Assembly (NCBI RefSeq): GCF_017526105.1 | Contig: NZ_CP071839.1 | Coordinates: 6,300,001-6,364,000 of the forward strand | DNA from: Streptomyces cyanogenus | Lineage (GTDB): Bacteria; Actinomycetota; Actinomycetes; Streptomycetales; Streptomycetaceae | DNA length: 64,000 nt | Direction of reading: 5' to 3' | Part shown: piece after piece, positions 33,876 through 41,298 of the stretch | How positions within the stretch are numbered: position 1 is the stretch's first letter | Layout of the letters: each line of letters opens with the position of its first letter | Notes under the pieces: generated by a model | What the model was told of the DNA's origin: nothing | What the model saw: the letters and a program-made list of their open reading frames with translations, nothing else | Databases searched by the model: none | Position numbers and translations under genes: made by a program

Positions 33876-34688
33876 GTGACACGACGAACCGACTGGGCCG
33901 AGTACGAGTACGCCACCCCCGGTGCCCCACGGGGGAGGGGCACCGGGGGCTACCCGGACTCCGCCCCGGACGGGGACGACGGACACCGGGACGACGGGTA
34001 CGGGCGTGACGGCAACGCGAGCGGTGAGCCGTACGGGGGCGGTTCGCTCGGTGGCCGTGGCTCCGGGGGGCCCGGTGGCGCCCGGAGCGGTGGCCGGGGC
34101 GGCCGGCGGCGGCGCGGGTTCGGGGACGCGCCCGGTGAGGACGGAGGCGCCCCTTCCTCGGCGAGGGACGAGCAGGGGGAGTCTTCAGGGGACCCGGCTG
34201 AGCGGGCCCGGGCGATCTGCCTGCGCCTGCTCACCGGGACCCCGCGCACCCGCAAACAGCTCGCGGACGCCCTGCGCAAGCGGGAGATCCCCGAGGACGT
34301 CGCCGACGAGGTTCTGGAGCGGTTCCAAGAGGTCGGGCTCATCGACGACGGCGCCTTCGCGGACGCCTGGGTGGAGTCGCGGCACCACGGCCGGGGACTC
34401 GCCCGCCGCGCCCTCGCCCGGGAACTGCGCACCAAGGGGGTCGACTCGGCGCTGATCGACGACGCCGTCGCCCAGCTCGACCCCGAGCAGGAAGAGGCGA
34501 CCGCCCGCGAACTCGTCGCCCGCAAGCTGCGCGCCACCCGCGGGCTCGACCGCGACAAGCGCATCCGCCGGCTCGCCGGCATGCTCGCCCGCAAGGGTTA
34601 CTCCGAGGGCATGGCGCTCCGCGTCGTCCGCCAGGCCTTGGAAGAGGAGGGCGAGGACACGGAGTTCCTGGGGGACGGGGACTTCTGA
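33876..34688 (+). CDS. recX: RecA regulatory protein RecX with long disordered N-terminus
   Basis: A 270-residue RecX. The conserved three-helix-repeat domain begins near residue 106 (AERARAICLRLLTGTPRTRKQL) and runs to the end. RecX binds the RecA filament and limits its activity. The first 105 residues are Gly/Asp/Arg-rich and probably disordered, longer than in most bacteria. The DNA for this tail contains a perfect 13-bp inverted repeat (33916-33949). The GTG start follows the recA stop by three bases, so expression is coupled to recA. Confidence 0.93.
   Translation: MTRRTDWAEYEYATPGAPRGRGTGGYPDSAPDGDDGHRDDGYGRDGNASGEPYGGGSLGGRGSGGPGGARSGGRGGRRRRGFGDAPGEDGGAPSSARDEQGESSGDPAERARAICLRLLTGTPRTRKQLADALRKREIPEDVADEVLERFQEVGLIDDGAFADAWVESRHHGRGLARRALARELRTKGVDSALIDDAVAQLDPEQEEATARELVARKLRATRGLDRDKRIRRLAGMLARKGYSEGMALRVVRQALEEEGEDTEFLGDGDF
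33916..33949 (+). repeat. Perfect inverted repeat inside recX
   Basis: CCCCCGGTGCCCC and GGGGCACCGGGGG are perfect 13-bp arms around an 8-nt loop. The element encodes part of the disordered RecX tail (PGAPRGRGTGG). It could be a mobile palindromic repeat inserted in frame or a stem-loop that tunes translation. Confidence 0.6.
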
Positions 34689-34756
34689 CGGGGTTCTCCT
34701 ACGCGTCCTTCCGGCACGGTCCGCTCGGGGCGGCCGGTGCGGACCGGTGCGCGGGT

Positions 34757-34795
34757 GGGGTTAACCCCCGTGGCGGACGGGCGGGTTGACCCCCC
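34757..34795. promoter_or_regulatory. Paired palindromic sites upstream of the FtsX-like gene
   Basis: A perfect 12-bp palindrome, GGGGTTAACCCC (34757-34768), is followed 26 bp on by the related GGGTTGACCC (34783-34792). They lie about 120-150 bp before the FtsX-like permease start and resemble a dimer-binding operator. No regulator gene is adjacent. Confidence 0.4.
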
Positions 34796-34906
34796 TCGCA
34801 GGACACCGGGGCACCGCAGTGCTCTCCCGCCCCGCACCGGCGAGTCTGTAGGGGCGCCCAGCGCGCGACCCAGCCGACGCGTACAACAGAAGAGAGCCCC
34901 GTCCCC

Positions 34907-37435
34907 ATGATGCTGCGTTACGCCCTGCAGACAGTCCGCGCCCGCAAAGCGGGGTTTCTCGGCGCCTTCCTCGCCCTGATGTGCGCGGCGGCTCTGATCA
35001 CCGCGTGCGGCACCCTCCTCGACACCGGCCTGCGCGGCACCATCCGCACCGAGCGCTACGCCGCCGCTCCCATCGTGGTCTCCGCCGACCAGTACGTGCA
35101 CCGGACCACCGTCAAGCACAAGAAGGGCAAGACCAAGGTCAAGCACAAGGCGAAACCCATCGCCGAACGCGCCTGGCTAGCCGGGGACCTGCGCGGCACG
35201 CTCGCCCACACCCCCGGCGTGGCCCGGGTGATCCCCGAACTCACCTTCCCTGCCCAGCCGTTCACCCCGTCCGGCACCGGCGGCCGTACCGCCTACGGCC
35301 ATGCCTGGGACTCCGCCGCGCTCACCCCCTACCGGCTGACCGCCGGCCGCGCCCCCACCGCCGCGGACGACCTCGTGATCGACGGTGACCTCGCCGCGCG
35401 GGCCCGGCTGCGTCCCGGCGACCGGCTCACCGTGCAGTCCACGCAAGCCCCGCGCGGCTACCGGATCACCGGTATCGCCACCCCGGCCACCGCTGTACGC
35501 CACCAGACGCCCCTGTTCTTCTCCACCGCCGAAGCCCGCCGACTGGCCGGACACACGGGCAAGGTCACCGCGTTCGGTGTGCTGCCGGCCAAGGGGGCGG
35601 ACCCCGAGCGGGTGCGCCGGGCGGTGGAGCGAGCGCTGCACGGCACGACGGCGCAGATCAGCAGCGGCGACGCACGCGGACCCGTCGAATTCCTGGAGGC
35701 GGCCGCCGCCCGCACCCGGCTGGTCAGCATGGGCGGCGCCATGGGCGGCACCTCACTGCTGGTGGCGGTGCTGGTGGTCGTCGGCACCTTCGCGCTCACC
35801 GTCCAACAGCGCCACCGCGAACTCGCCCTGCTCCGGGCCATCGCCGCCACCTCCGGACAGATCCGCAGTCTGCTCGGCCGGGAGGCGCTGATCGTCGGTG
35901 CCGCAGCGGGCACCGCCGGCGCACTGCTCGGGTTGCCGCTGGGCGGCTGGCTGCACTCCCGGTTCGTCGCCCTCGGCGCCGTACCCGACACGCTCGAACA
36001 CACCGTCAGTGTCTTCCCGCCGCTGGTCGCTCTCGCCGCCACCCTGCTGGGCGCCTGGGCGGCGGCCCGCATCGCCTCACGCAGGGTCGCCCGGATCCGC
36101 CCGGCCGAGGCCCTGGCCGAAGCGAGGACCGAGCGCACCCGGCCCGCCTGGGGCCGCATCGCCGCCGGGCTCCTGCTGCTCGCCGGCGGAGTCGTCCTCG
36201 TCGTCGTGCTCACCTTCCTGCGCACCGAGCCCGCCTCGACCCCCGTGACCTTCCTCGCTGTCGTCGTCCTGTCCACCTCCGTCGCCCTGCTCGGTCCCCT
36301 CCTGGTCCGGGCCGCCGTGCTGCTGCTCGCCGGCCCGCTCCGGCTCACCGGTCACGGCGGCCGGCTCGCCACCGCCAACCTGCGCGGCAACGCCGCCCGC
36401 ATGGCCTCCGTCGTCACCCCCCTCACTCTGCTCGTCGGCATGACCTGCACCGTCCTGTTCGTCCAGGACACCCTCGGGAACGCCGCCCGCACCCAGGTAC
36501 ACGAAGGTGTCAGGGCCGACTGGGTGGTCGCCGCCCAGGGACCGGGCGTCCCCGGCGAGGCCGCCGAACGGCTGCGCGCACAGCACGACACCGTCACCGA
36601 GGTGGTCCGCACGACCGTCCGCGTCGGCCTCGACAAGTACCCCGCACAGGGCGTCACCCCCGCCGGCCTCACTCGCACCTGGGACCCGGAGGTCACCGCA
36701 GGCTCCCTCGACCGGCTCGGCCCCGGCACGGTCGCCGTCAGCGAAGTGGCCGCCGACCAGCAGCATCTGAGGCCGGGAAGCACCCTCGAACTCACGCTCG
36801 GCGACGGCACGCCCGCCACGCTCACCGTCGCCGCCGTCTACGCCCGGGGTCTCGGCTTCGGCGACCTCACCTTCGCCCACGACCTCGTGGCCCACCACGT
36901 CGACAACCCGCTCGCCTCCTCCGTCCTCGTCGGCACGACCCGTACACAGACACAACTCGCGACTACGCTCCGTGAGTTCCCGGGACTGCGGATTCTTTCG
37001 CCGTCCGACGCCGACGCCCTTCAGTCCGACCGGCAGCAGAAGAACGCCGAGGTCAACTACCTCGCCATGGGACTCGTCCTGGCCTTCACCGCCATTGCCG
37101 TCGTCAACACGCTGGCCATGTCGGTCGCCGAGCGTGTCCGGGAGTTCGCGCTGCTCCGCCTGGCCGGTGCGACCCGCCGTCAGGTGCTGCGCATGCTGCG
37201 CACCGAGGCGCTGGCCGTCCTGTTCCTCGCCACCTCGGTCGGCACCGGTATCGCGCTGGCCGTGCTCACCGCGTTCAGCGTCGGCATGACGGGCCGGGTC
37301 GCACCGGCGGTCACCCCGCTGCTCTACGTGGGCGTGGTCGCGGTCGCCGGCCTCCTGGCCCTCGTGGCCAGTGCCGTGCCCGGGCGCGCGGCGCTCCGGG
37401 TGCGGGCGGTGACGGTCGCCACGGCGAAGGAGTAG
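34907..37435 (+). CDS. FtsX/MacB-like ABC transporter permease
   Basis: An 842-residue membrane protein with two FtsX-type halves. Each half has an N-terminal or central membrane helix, a large extracytoplasmic domain and a three-helix FtsX bundle (about 280-410, QQRHRELALLRAIAATSGQ; and about 720-835, ERVREFALLRLAGATRRQ). Such permeases act in lipoprotein, peptide or macrolide export and envelope stress. An ATPase partner normally lies next door, but none is present here. Two ATGs (34907, 34910) are possible; the ribosome site is weak. Confidence 0.88.
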   Translation: MMLRYALQTVRARKAGFLGAFLALMCAAALITACGTLLDTGLRGTIRTERYAAAPIVVSADQYVHRTTVKHKKGKTKVKHKAKPIAERAWLAGDLRGTLAHTPGVARVIPELTFPAQPFTPSGTGGRTAYGHAWDSAALTPYRLTAGRAPTAADDLVIDGDLAARARLRPGDRLTVQSTQAPRGYRITGIATPATAVRHQTPLFFSTAEARRLAGHTGKVTAFGVLPAKGADPERVRRAVERALHGTTAQISSGDARGPVEFLEAAAARTRLVSMGGAMGGTSLLVAVLVVVGTFALTVQQRHRELALLRAIAATSGQIRSLLGREALIVGAAAGTAGALLGLPLGGWLHSRFVALGAVPDTLEHTVSVFPPLVALAATLLGAWAAARIASRRVARIRPAEALAEARTERTRPAWGRIAAGLLLLAGGVVLVVVLTFLRTEPASTPVTFLAVVVLSTSVALLGPLLVRAAVLLLAGPLRLTGHGGRLATANLRGNAARMASVVTPLTLLVGMTCTVLFVQDTLGNAARTQVHEGVRADWVVAAQGPGVPGEAAERLRAQHDTVTEVVRTTVRVGLDKYPAQGVTPAGLTRTWDPEVTAGSLDRLGPGTVAVSEVAADQQHLRPGSTLELTLGDGTPATLTVAAVYARGLGFGDLTFAHDLVAHHVDNPLASSVLVGTTRTQTQLATTLREFPGLRILSPSDADALQSDRQQKNAEVNYLAMGLVLAFTAIAVVNTLAMSVAERVREFALLRLAGATRRQVLRMLRTEALAVLFLATSVGTGIALAVLTAFSVGMTGRVAPAVTPLLYVGVVAVAGLLALVASAVPGRAALRVRAVTVATAKE

Positions 37436-37468
37436 CACCGGTACCGTCGGTGGGCGCGTCCGCGCCGC

Positions 37469-37506
37469 GGTGAACCCCGGGGCGGGTCCCGGGGTTCACC
37501 GCTTTT
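37469..37506. terminator. Terminator between convergent FtsX-like and rhodanese genes
   Basis: GGTGAACCCCGGG and CCCGGGGTTCACC form a perfect 13-bp stem with a 6-nt loop, followed by GCTTTT on the plus strand. It lies between two convergent stops. Confidence 0.85.
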
Positions 37507-37520
37507 CGCAGCCGACGGGC

Positions 37521-37982
37521 TCAGGCCGTCGCCGGCTCCACCGGCAGCCCCTGGGCGCGCCATGCCTGGAAGCCGCCCACCAGGTCCGTCGCCCGGTGCA
37601 GGCCCAGTTGGTGGAGGGAGGCGGCGGCGAGGCTGGAGGCGTAACCCTCGTTGCAGATCACCACGACGCGCAGGTCGTGCCCGGTGGCCTCGGGGAGGCG
37701 GTGACTGCCCTGGGGGTCGAGGCGCCACTCGAGTTCGTTGCGCTCGACCACGACGGCGCCGGGGATGAGCCCGTCCCGCTCGCGCAGGGCGGCGTACCGG
37801 ATGTCGACCAGCAACGCCTCACCGGACCGCGCCGCCTCGTGCGCCTGGCGTGCCTCGATGCGCTGGTAGCCCGCCCGCACCCGCTCCAGCAACTCGTCGA
37901 TGCCGAGCGGCCGCGCCCCGGGCGCGCTCGTCGGCACAGCGGTCCCACGGGGCACCACATGCCGCTCGCTGGTGCCGCTCAC
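37521..37982 (-). CDS. Rhodanese-like sulfurtransferase
   Basis: A 153-residue single-domain rhodanese. The active loop is CNEGYASS with the catalytic Cys, and LLVDIRYAALRERDGLIPGA and DLVGGFQAWRAQGLPV are typical. Its start overlaps the cysteine dioxygenase stop (ATGA), so the two are co-translated. A role in moving sulfane sulfur from cysteine breakdown is inferred from this pairing. Confidence 0.9.
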   Translation of the reverse strand: MSGTSERHVVPRGTAVPTSAPGARPLGIDELLERVRAGYQRIEARQAHEAARSGEALLVDIRYAALRERDGLIPGAVVVERNELEWRLDPQGSHRLPEATGHDLRVVVICNEGYASSLAAASLHQLGLHRATDLVGGFQAWRAQGLPVEPATA

Positions 37983-38524
37983 TGCCAGTCCTCCGGGCGT
38001 TCGACCTGCTCCAGGCGCAGTACCTGGCCCGTGCGACTGTAACGGCGGATCTGCGGCAACGGCGGGTAGTAGGCGTGCACCGAGATCGCGTGTCGCTCAC
38101 GGGACTCGTTGAGCACCTCGTGCACATGGTGGCGGCCGAAGGCGCGGCTCTGTCCGGCGGGCAGCCGGCGTACCCGGTCCACGCCCTCGGTGAGTTCCAG
38201 GGTCTTCCAGCCGTCGGTGGGCAGCCGGGCGGCGAGGGAGTACTCCGTGAGTTCCCCCGAGGCGGTCAGGAAGGCGCCGACCGAGTCGGCGTGGTCGTGC
38301 CAGCCGGTACCGGCACCGGGCGGCCAGCCGATCAGCCAGGCCTCGCTGCCACCGGGACCCTTCAGCCGCACCCAGGTGCGGCCCTCCGGGTCGAGTGGCA
38401 GGGAGGCGATCAGCTCGGCGTCGGCCGCCGTACGCCGGACGAAGTCGAGGAGGTCCGCCTGGGTGGGCGCCGATCCGGCGGCCGGGGACGCGGACGAGGA
38501 CAGGGAAGGAGAGGGGACAGACAC
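37979..38524 (-). CDS. Cysteine dioxygenase (type I)
   Basis: A 181-residue cupin that oxidises cysteine to cysteine sulfinate with O2 and non-haem iron. Iron ligands are visible in GTGWHDHADSVGAF (HxH) and in FGRHHVHEVLNES. The N-terminus is a short Ser/Pro-rich tail. The GTG at 38524 is preferred because AGGACGG lies eight bases upstream. A Cys-rich leader peptide gene lies 69 nt upstream, with a stem-loop between, so expression is probably set by cysteine supply. It forms an operon with the rhodanese gene. Confidence 0.92.
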   Translation of the reverse strand: MSVPSPSLSSSASPAAGSAPTQADLLDFVRRTAADAELIASLPLDPEGRTWVRLKGPGGSEAWLIGWPPGAGTGWHDHADSVGAFLTASGELTEYSLAARLPTDGWKTLELTEGVDRVRRLPAGQSRAFGRHHVHEVLNESRERHAISVHAYYPPLPQIRRYSRTGQVLRLEQVERPEDWQ

Positions 38525-38554
38525 GTGCACCGTCCTGAAAAGCGTTCGCGGAAA

Positions 38555-38574
38555 CGGGCGCACGACGGCGCCCG
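38555..38574 (-). promoter_or_regulatory. Attenuator-like stem-loop upstream of cysteine dioxygenase
   Basis: Read on the minus strand, CGGGCGC and GCGCCCG form a 7-bp stem around CGTCGT and are followed by TTTCC. It starts 20 nt after the leader peptide stop and ends before the dioxygenase ribosome site, the position expected for a transcription or translation attenuator. Confidence 0.55.
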
Positions 38575-38593
38575 GAAAGGAAGGGATGCGAAT

Positions 38594-38680
38594 TCAGCAG
38601 GACGGGCGACACACGCAGCCCGCGTAGCGGACGAGGTCCATGTGGACCCTCCGCCACAGGCGCACACAGGTGTCGGTCAC
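38594..38680 (-). CDS. Cys-rich regulatory leader peptide
   Basis: A 28-codon reading frame, GTG to TGA, ending RRVHMDLVRYAGCVCRPSC. Arg-x-His-x-Asp-Leu-x-Arg followed by a Cys-rich end matches the short putative leader peptides found before sulfur-metabolism genes in streptomycetes. Four Cys codons, three in the last seven, would make ribosomes pause when cysteinyl-tRNA is short. No ribosome site is visible, and the promoter -10 ends exactly seven bases before the GTG, so the transcript is probably leaderless. Stem-loop and cysteine dioxygenase follow. Confidence 0.72.
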   Translation of the reverse strand: MTDTCVRLWRRVHMDLVRYAGCVCRPSC

Positions 38681-38687
38681 GATCCGG

Positions 38688-38716
38688 AGTACAGCATGCT
38701 GCCGCAGCCCGGTCAA
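38688..38716 (-). promoter_or_regulatory. Promoter of the leader peptide-cysteine dioxygenase operon
   Basis: On the minus strand TTGACC (38716-38711), a 17-bp spacer and TGTACT (38693-38688) are followed by seven bases and the leader-peptide GTG. Spacing is ideal for the housekeeping sigma factor and puts the transcript start at or next to the GTG. Confidence 0.65.
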
Positions 38717-38856
38717 CCGAGTGTCACCCTGTGGACGGAGGGGCGGAGGGATACGTTCCGGCGTGCGCCGGCCGTCTCCGCGCGCACGGTCGGCGCACGA
38801 CCGACGTGCGTCGAATCGAGTGGCGACACGGCCTGATCGCACGCCCCGGCGCACGG

Positions 38857-40488
38857 TCAGCGTGCGCCCGAACCGGCCCGCGCCGCCGCCTGCTCCTCCC
38901 GCGGTTGCTCCTGCTCCACCCCTACCGCGCCGCCCAGCGTGGCCTCGGCCGCCGCGTACAGGTCTGCCGGGCGAACCCCGCTGAGCGCGGTGACCAGGTG
39001 GCCGTCGGGGCGCACGAGCAGCACGCTGTGGGCCGGCGCGCCCGGGTAGCTCTCGGCGACCAACAGCTCGGCAGGGTGCGGCAACGCGGTCACGGCCGCC
39101 GCGAGCCGGGGCATCACCCCGGCGGACACCCAGTGCTTGCGGTCCCAGACACCCGTACCGGGCGCGATCAGCACGACGAGCAGCGCGTCGCGGCCGAGCC
39201 GGTCGCGCAACTGGACGAAGGAACCGTCCTCCGCCGTGACCCGGACGTCGGTCACCGGTGCGCCGGCCGGGGTGTCGACCGCGATCTCCGCCTCCAGCTG
39301 CCGGGGCGCGAGCGGTGAGTCGGCGTACGTGCCGGGCGCGCCCAGCGGGCCGCGTCCCAGGTGACCGTCGCTGAGCAGCGTGTCGTGGTTGCGGGCCGCG
39401 CCCGGCAGGATCTGGCGCAGCCCGCCCCCGCCGCGCAGCACCGGCAGCACCTGGTCGGCGGCGCGCAGCCGGGCGGCGACCACCGCGCGCCGCTCGGTCT
39501 GGTAGCTGTCCAGCAGGGTCTCGTGCGGGCCGTGGTGCCAGGCCGCGGCCAGCTTCCAGGCCAGGTTCTCGGCGTCCCTGAGCCCCTCGTCGAGCCCCTG
39601 GGTGCCGAGCGCGCCGAGCAGGTGGGCCGCGTCCCCGGCGAGGAAGACCCGGCCGGCGCGCCACCGGCGGGCGAGGCGGTGGTGCACCGTGTGGACACCG
39701 GTGTCGAGCAGGTCGTACGTCGGTGTGGGCCCGTCCGACCAGCCCGTGAGGGTCTCGCGGATCAGGGTCAGCAGGTCCTCGGGCGTGACCAGGTCCTTGC
39801 CCGGCGGCAGCAGCCAGTCCAGGCGCCAGGCGCCGTCCGGGAGGGGGCGGGCGGTCACCTCCCCGGCCGAGGGCCCGGACGACCGCCACGGCGGCATCCG
39901 ATGGAGCAACGCCTGGCCCTCCCACGGAAGTTCCACGCGCAGCGCCGCGACCGCGTGCCGTTCCACCGCCGTCCGGCCCGGGAAGCGGATGTCCTGGAGT
40001 TTGCGCACGGTCGAGCGGGGGCCGTCGCAGCCGACCAGGTAACTGCCGCGCCACCAGGTGCCCCTCGGGCCACGGGTGTGCGCGGTGATGCCGGAACGGT
40101 CCTGCTCGATCGTGTCCAGGCGGCTGTCCACCGCCGTCTTCACGAGGGGCTCCCCGGCGATGGCCCCGCGCAGGAGACCCGTGAGGAAGTGCTGCGCGAT
40201 GTGCAGCGGGGCGGGTCCGGACGCGTCGAAGACGATCTCGCTCACCACCTGCCGGCGCCGCAGGGACCGCCATCCGGCCCAGCGCACGCCGTGCTCAGCG
40301 AGCGCGACGCCGGTCAGCCGCTCCAGCAGGGCGGCCGTCTCCTCGCGCAGGACGACGGTGCGCGCCGGGCGGGGTTCGTCCTTGCCGGGTCCCTCGTCCA
40401 GGACGACGGTCGGCACCTCCTGACGCGCCAGCGCCAGGGCGAGCGTGAGCCCGACGGGCCCCGCTCCGACGATGATCACCGGGTCCAC
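38857..40488 (-). CDS. FAD-dependent aromatic monooxygenase (PheA/TfdB-like)
   Basis: A 543-residue flavoprotein hydroxylase. The N-terminal dinucleotide fold is VIIVGAGPVGLTLALALA (4-21). The second FAD motif is GRVFLAGDAAHLLGALGTQGL, and a thioredoxin-like C-terminal domain completes the class seen in phenol and polyketide hydroxylases. NAD(P)H and O2 are the expected cosubstrates; the aromatic substrate is unknown. The GTG at 40488 has AGGGAG upstream and puts the fold at the N-terminus. It is divergent from the six-Cys peptide cassette; whether it takes part there is unknown. Confidence 0.9.
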   Translation of the reverse strand: MDPVIIVGAGPVGLTLALALARQEVPTVVLDEGPGKDEPRPARTVVLREETAALLERLTGVALAEHGVRWAGWRSLRRRQVVSEIVFDASGPAPLHIAQHFLTGLLRGAIAGEPLVKTAVDSRLDTIEQDRSGITAHTRGPRGTWWRGSYLVGCDGPRSTVRKLQDIRFPGRTAVERHAVAALRVELPWEGQALLHRMPPWRSSGPSAGEVTARPLPDGAWRLDWLLPPGKDLVTPEDLLTLIRETLTGWSDGPTPTYDLLDTGVHTVHHRLARRWRAGRVFLAGDAAHLLGALGTQGLDEGLRDAENLAWKLAAAWHHGPHETLLDSYQTERRAVVAARLRAADQVLPVLRGGGGLRQILPGAARNHDTLLSDGHLGRGPLGAPGTYADSPLAPRQLEAEIAVDTPAGAPVTDVRVTAEDGSFVQLRDRLGRDALLVVLIAPGTGVWDRKHWVSAGVMPRLAAAVTALPHPAELLVAESYPGAPAHSVLLVRPDGHLVTALSGVRPADLYAAAEATLGGAVGVEQEQPREEQAAARAGSGAR

Positions 40489-40758
40489 GAGGTGGCGCTC
40501 CCTGCTCGCGGCGATGCCTTGACGGACTGGTGTGAACACACTAGGGGAGCAGGGCGAACGATCACAGAACGTATGCAACCTATTGCCGGGGCCTCCGTCA
40601 AGCGAGGCGTGCGGGGCGGTGTGTGACCGTTCGGCGACGACGCGGGCCAGGGCCGTTGTCCGGCGCGGTCCGCGAATTCCCAGGGTACGTCATATTCCGT
40701 TTCTCTTACCGATTGTAAGGAGAGGGCCTGTCCGCCCTTCCGTTCCACATTTCGACAT

Positions 40759-40774
40759 AACGTTTGCAAACGTT
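40759..40774. promoter_or_regulatory. Perfect 16-bp palindrome, LacI-family-like operator
   Basis: AACGTTTGCAAACGTT is fully palindromic and extends as CA-N-16-N-TG on both sides. The CGTTTGCAAACG core resembles LacI/GalR-family operators. It lies 40 bp upstream of the -35 of the peptide promoter. No LacI-type gene is in the window. Confidence 0.6.
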
Positions 40775-40813
40775 GTGAGCCTGTCCGCTGAGTGTGCGCA
40801 CATTAGAAAGTCA

Positions 40814-40842
40814 TTGCCATGTCTCTAGCTGCTACATAGGAT
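40814..40842 (+). promoter_or_regulatory. Promoter of the six-Cys peptide gene
   Basis: TTGCCA (40814-40819), 17 bp, then TAGGAT (40837-40842), close to the Streptomyces housekeeping consensus TTGACN-TAGRRT. The start would be near 40849, giving a leader of about 114 nt. Confidence 0.65.
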
Positions 40843-40962
40843 CACTCGCAGTAGGTCGAAGTCGCGCGACGTTCCTACTACGGGGTGGCTCTTCCCTGCC
40901 TATTCGACCACGCGGGGCCGAGCCTTCCGGACAGACCATCCGGACACCAAAAGGAGAAGCAC

Positions 40963-41190
40963 ATGCTCCTCAAGGAAATGACGAACAAGCTGGGCGACCG
41001 ACTTCTCGGCCGCCTCGTTCCCAGCACCACCGCGGATGCCGACCAGTTCGAGTGCACCTGGGAGTACAAGTGCACCTTCCCGTACTGTGGCGGCGCATCG
41101 CGTCTCACCCGGTTCCGTCGGCAGGTGTGCGCGGAGAGCACCGGCGGTCCGAGCAAGGGCCCGTGGGAGAGGCTCGGCTGCTGCTGGTAA
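40963..41190 (+). CDS. Precursor of a secreted six-cysteine peptide (candidate RiPP/bacteriocin)
   Basis: A 75-residue peptide, not assignable to a named family by eye. Residues 1-26 form an amphipathic, non-hydrophobic leader (MLLKEMTNKLGDRLLGRLV) ending in TTADA, an Ala-x-Ala site for a type I signal peptidase. Cleavage would release 49 residues with six Cys at core positions 5, 11, 16, 30, 47 and 48, net charge about +2, and many aromatics; it ends LGCCW. An even Cys number suggests three disulfides. The spacing (C-x5-C-x4-C-x13-C-x16-CC) lacks CxxxC and CxC, so it is not a defensin-type CS-alpha-beta fold. AAGGAG lies six bases before the ATG at 40963; an earlier in-frame start has no such site. 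Redox, export and peptidase genes follow. Confidence 0.75.
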   Translation: MLLKEMTNKLGDRLLGRLVPSTTADADQFECTWEYKCTFPYCGGASRLTRFRRQVCAESTGGPSKGPWERLGCCW

Positions 41191-41217
41191 GCACGGCTGA
41201 TCACATCTGATTGACCC

Positions 41218-41259
41218 GGTCCGGTCGGCCCGGCGAGGGGAACACGGGCCGGCCGGACC
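41218..41259 (+). promoter_or_regulatory. Stem-loop between precursor and redox/export genes
   Basis: GGTCCGGTCGGCCCG (41218-41232) pairs with CGGGCCGGCCGGACC (41245-41259) over all 15 positions (one G-U) around a 12-nt loop. No T-run follows directly. It probably acts as a partial terminator or 3' stabiliser, so more precursor mRNA is made than mRNA for the downstream genes. Confidence 0.65.
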
Positions 41260-41298
41260 AGCCTGTCATGCCTTTTCTGTGAAACAGGGCCCGTTACG

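Larger units (their letters stand above)
40489..40962. other. Intergenic control region of the six-Cys peptide cassette
   Basis: A 474-bp divergent region with lower GC than its surroundings and no credible gene. It holds GTGTG-AA-CACAC at 40530-40541 (a possible operator near the monooxygenase start), a LacI-like palindrome at 40759-40774, a promoter at 40814-40842 and, in the 5' leader of the peptide gene, two small stem-loops: GTAGG...CCTAC near 40851-40878 and TCCGGA-N7-TCCGGA at 40926-40944, just before the ribosome site. Confidence 0.6.

Noticed and set aside
38857-40488. The FAD monooxygenase as a tailoring enzyme of the six-Cys peptide
   Set aside because: It is divergent, separated by 474 bp, and its family acts on small aromatics; there is no evidence beyond proximity.
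40885-40962. A longer N-terminus for the six-Cys peptide starting at 40888
   Set aside because: The extra residues have no ribosome site and would overlap the predicted 5' leader; AAGGAG fits only the ATG at 40963.
41093-41150. Gly-Gly pairs in the peptide as C39-type cleavage sites
   Set aside because: The exporter has no C39 domain, and cleavage there would remove most of the cysteines.
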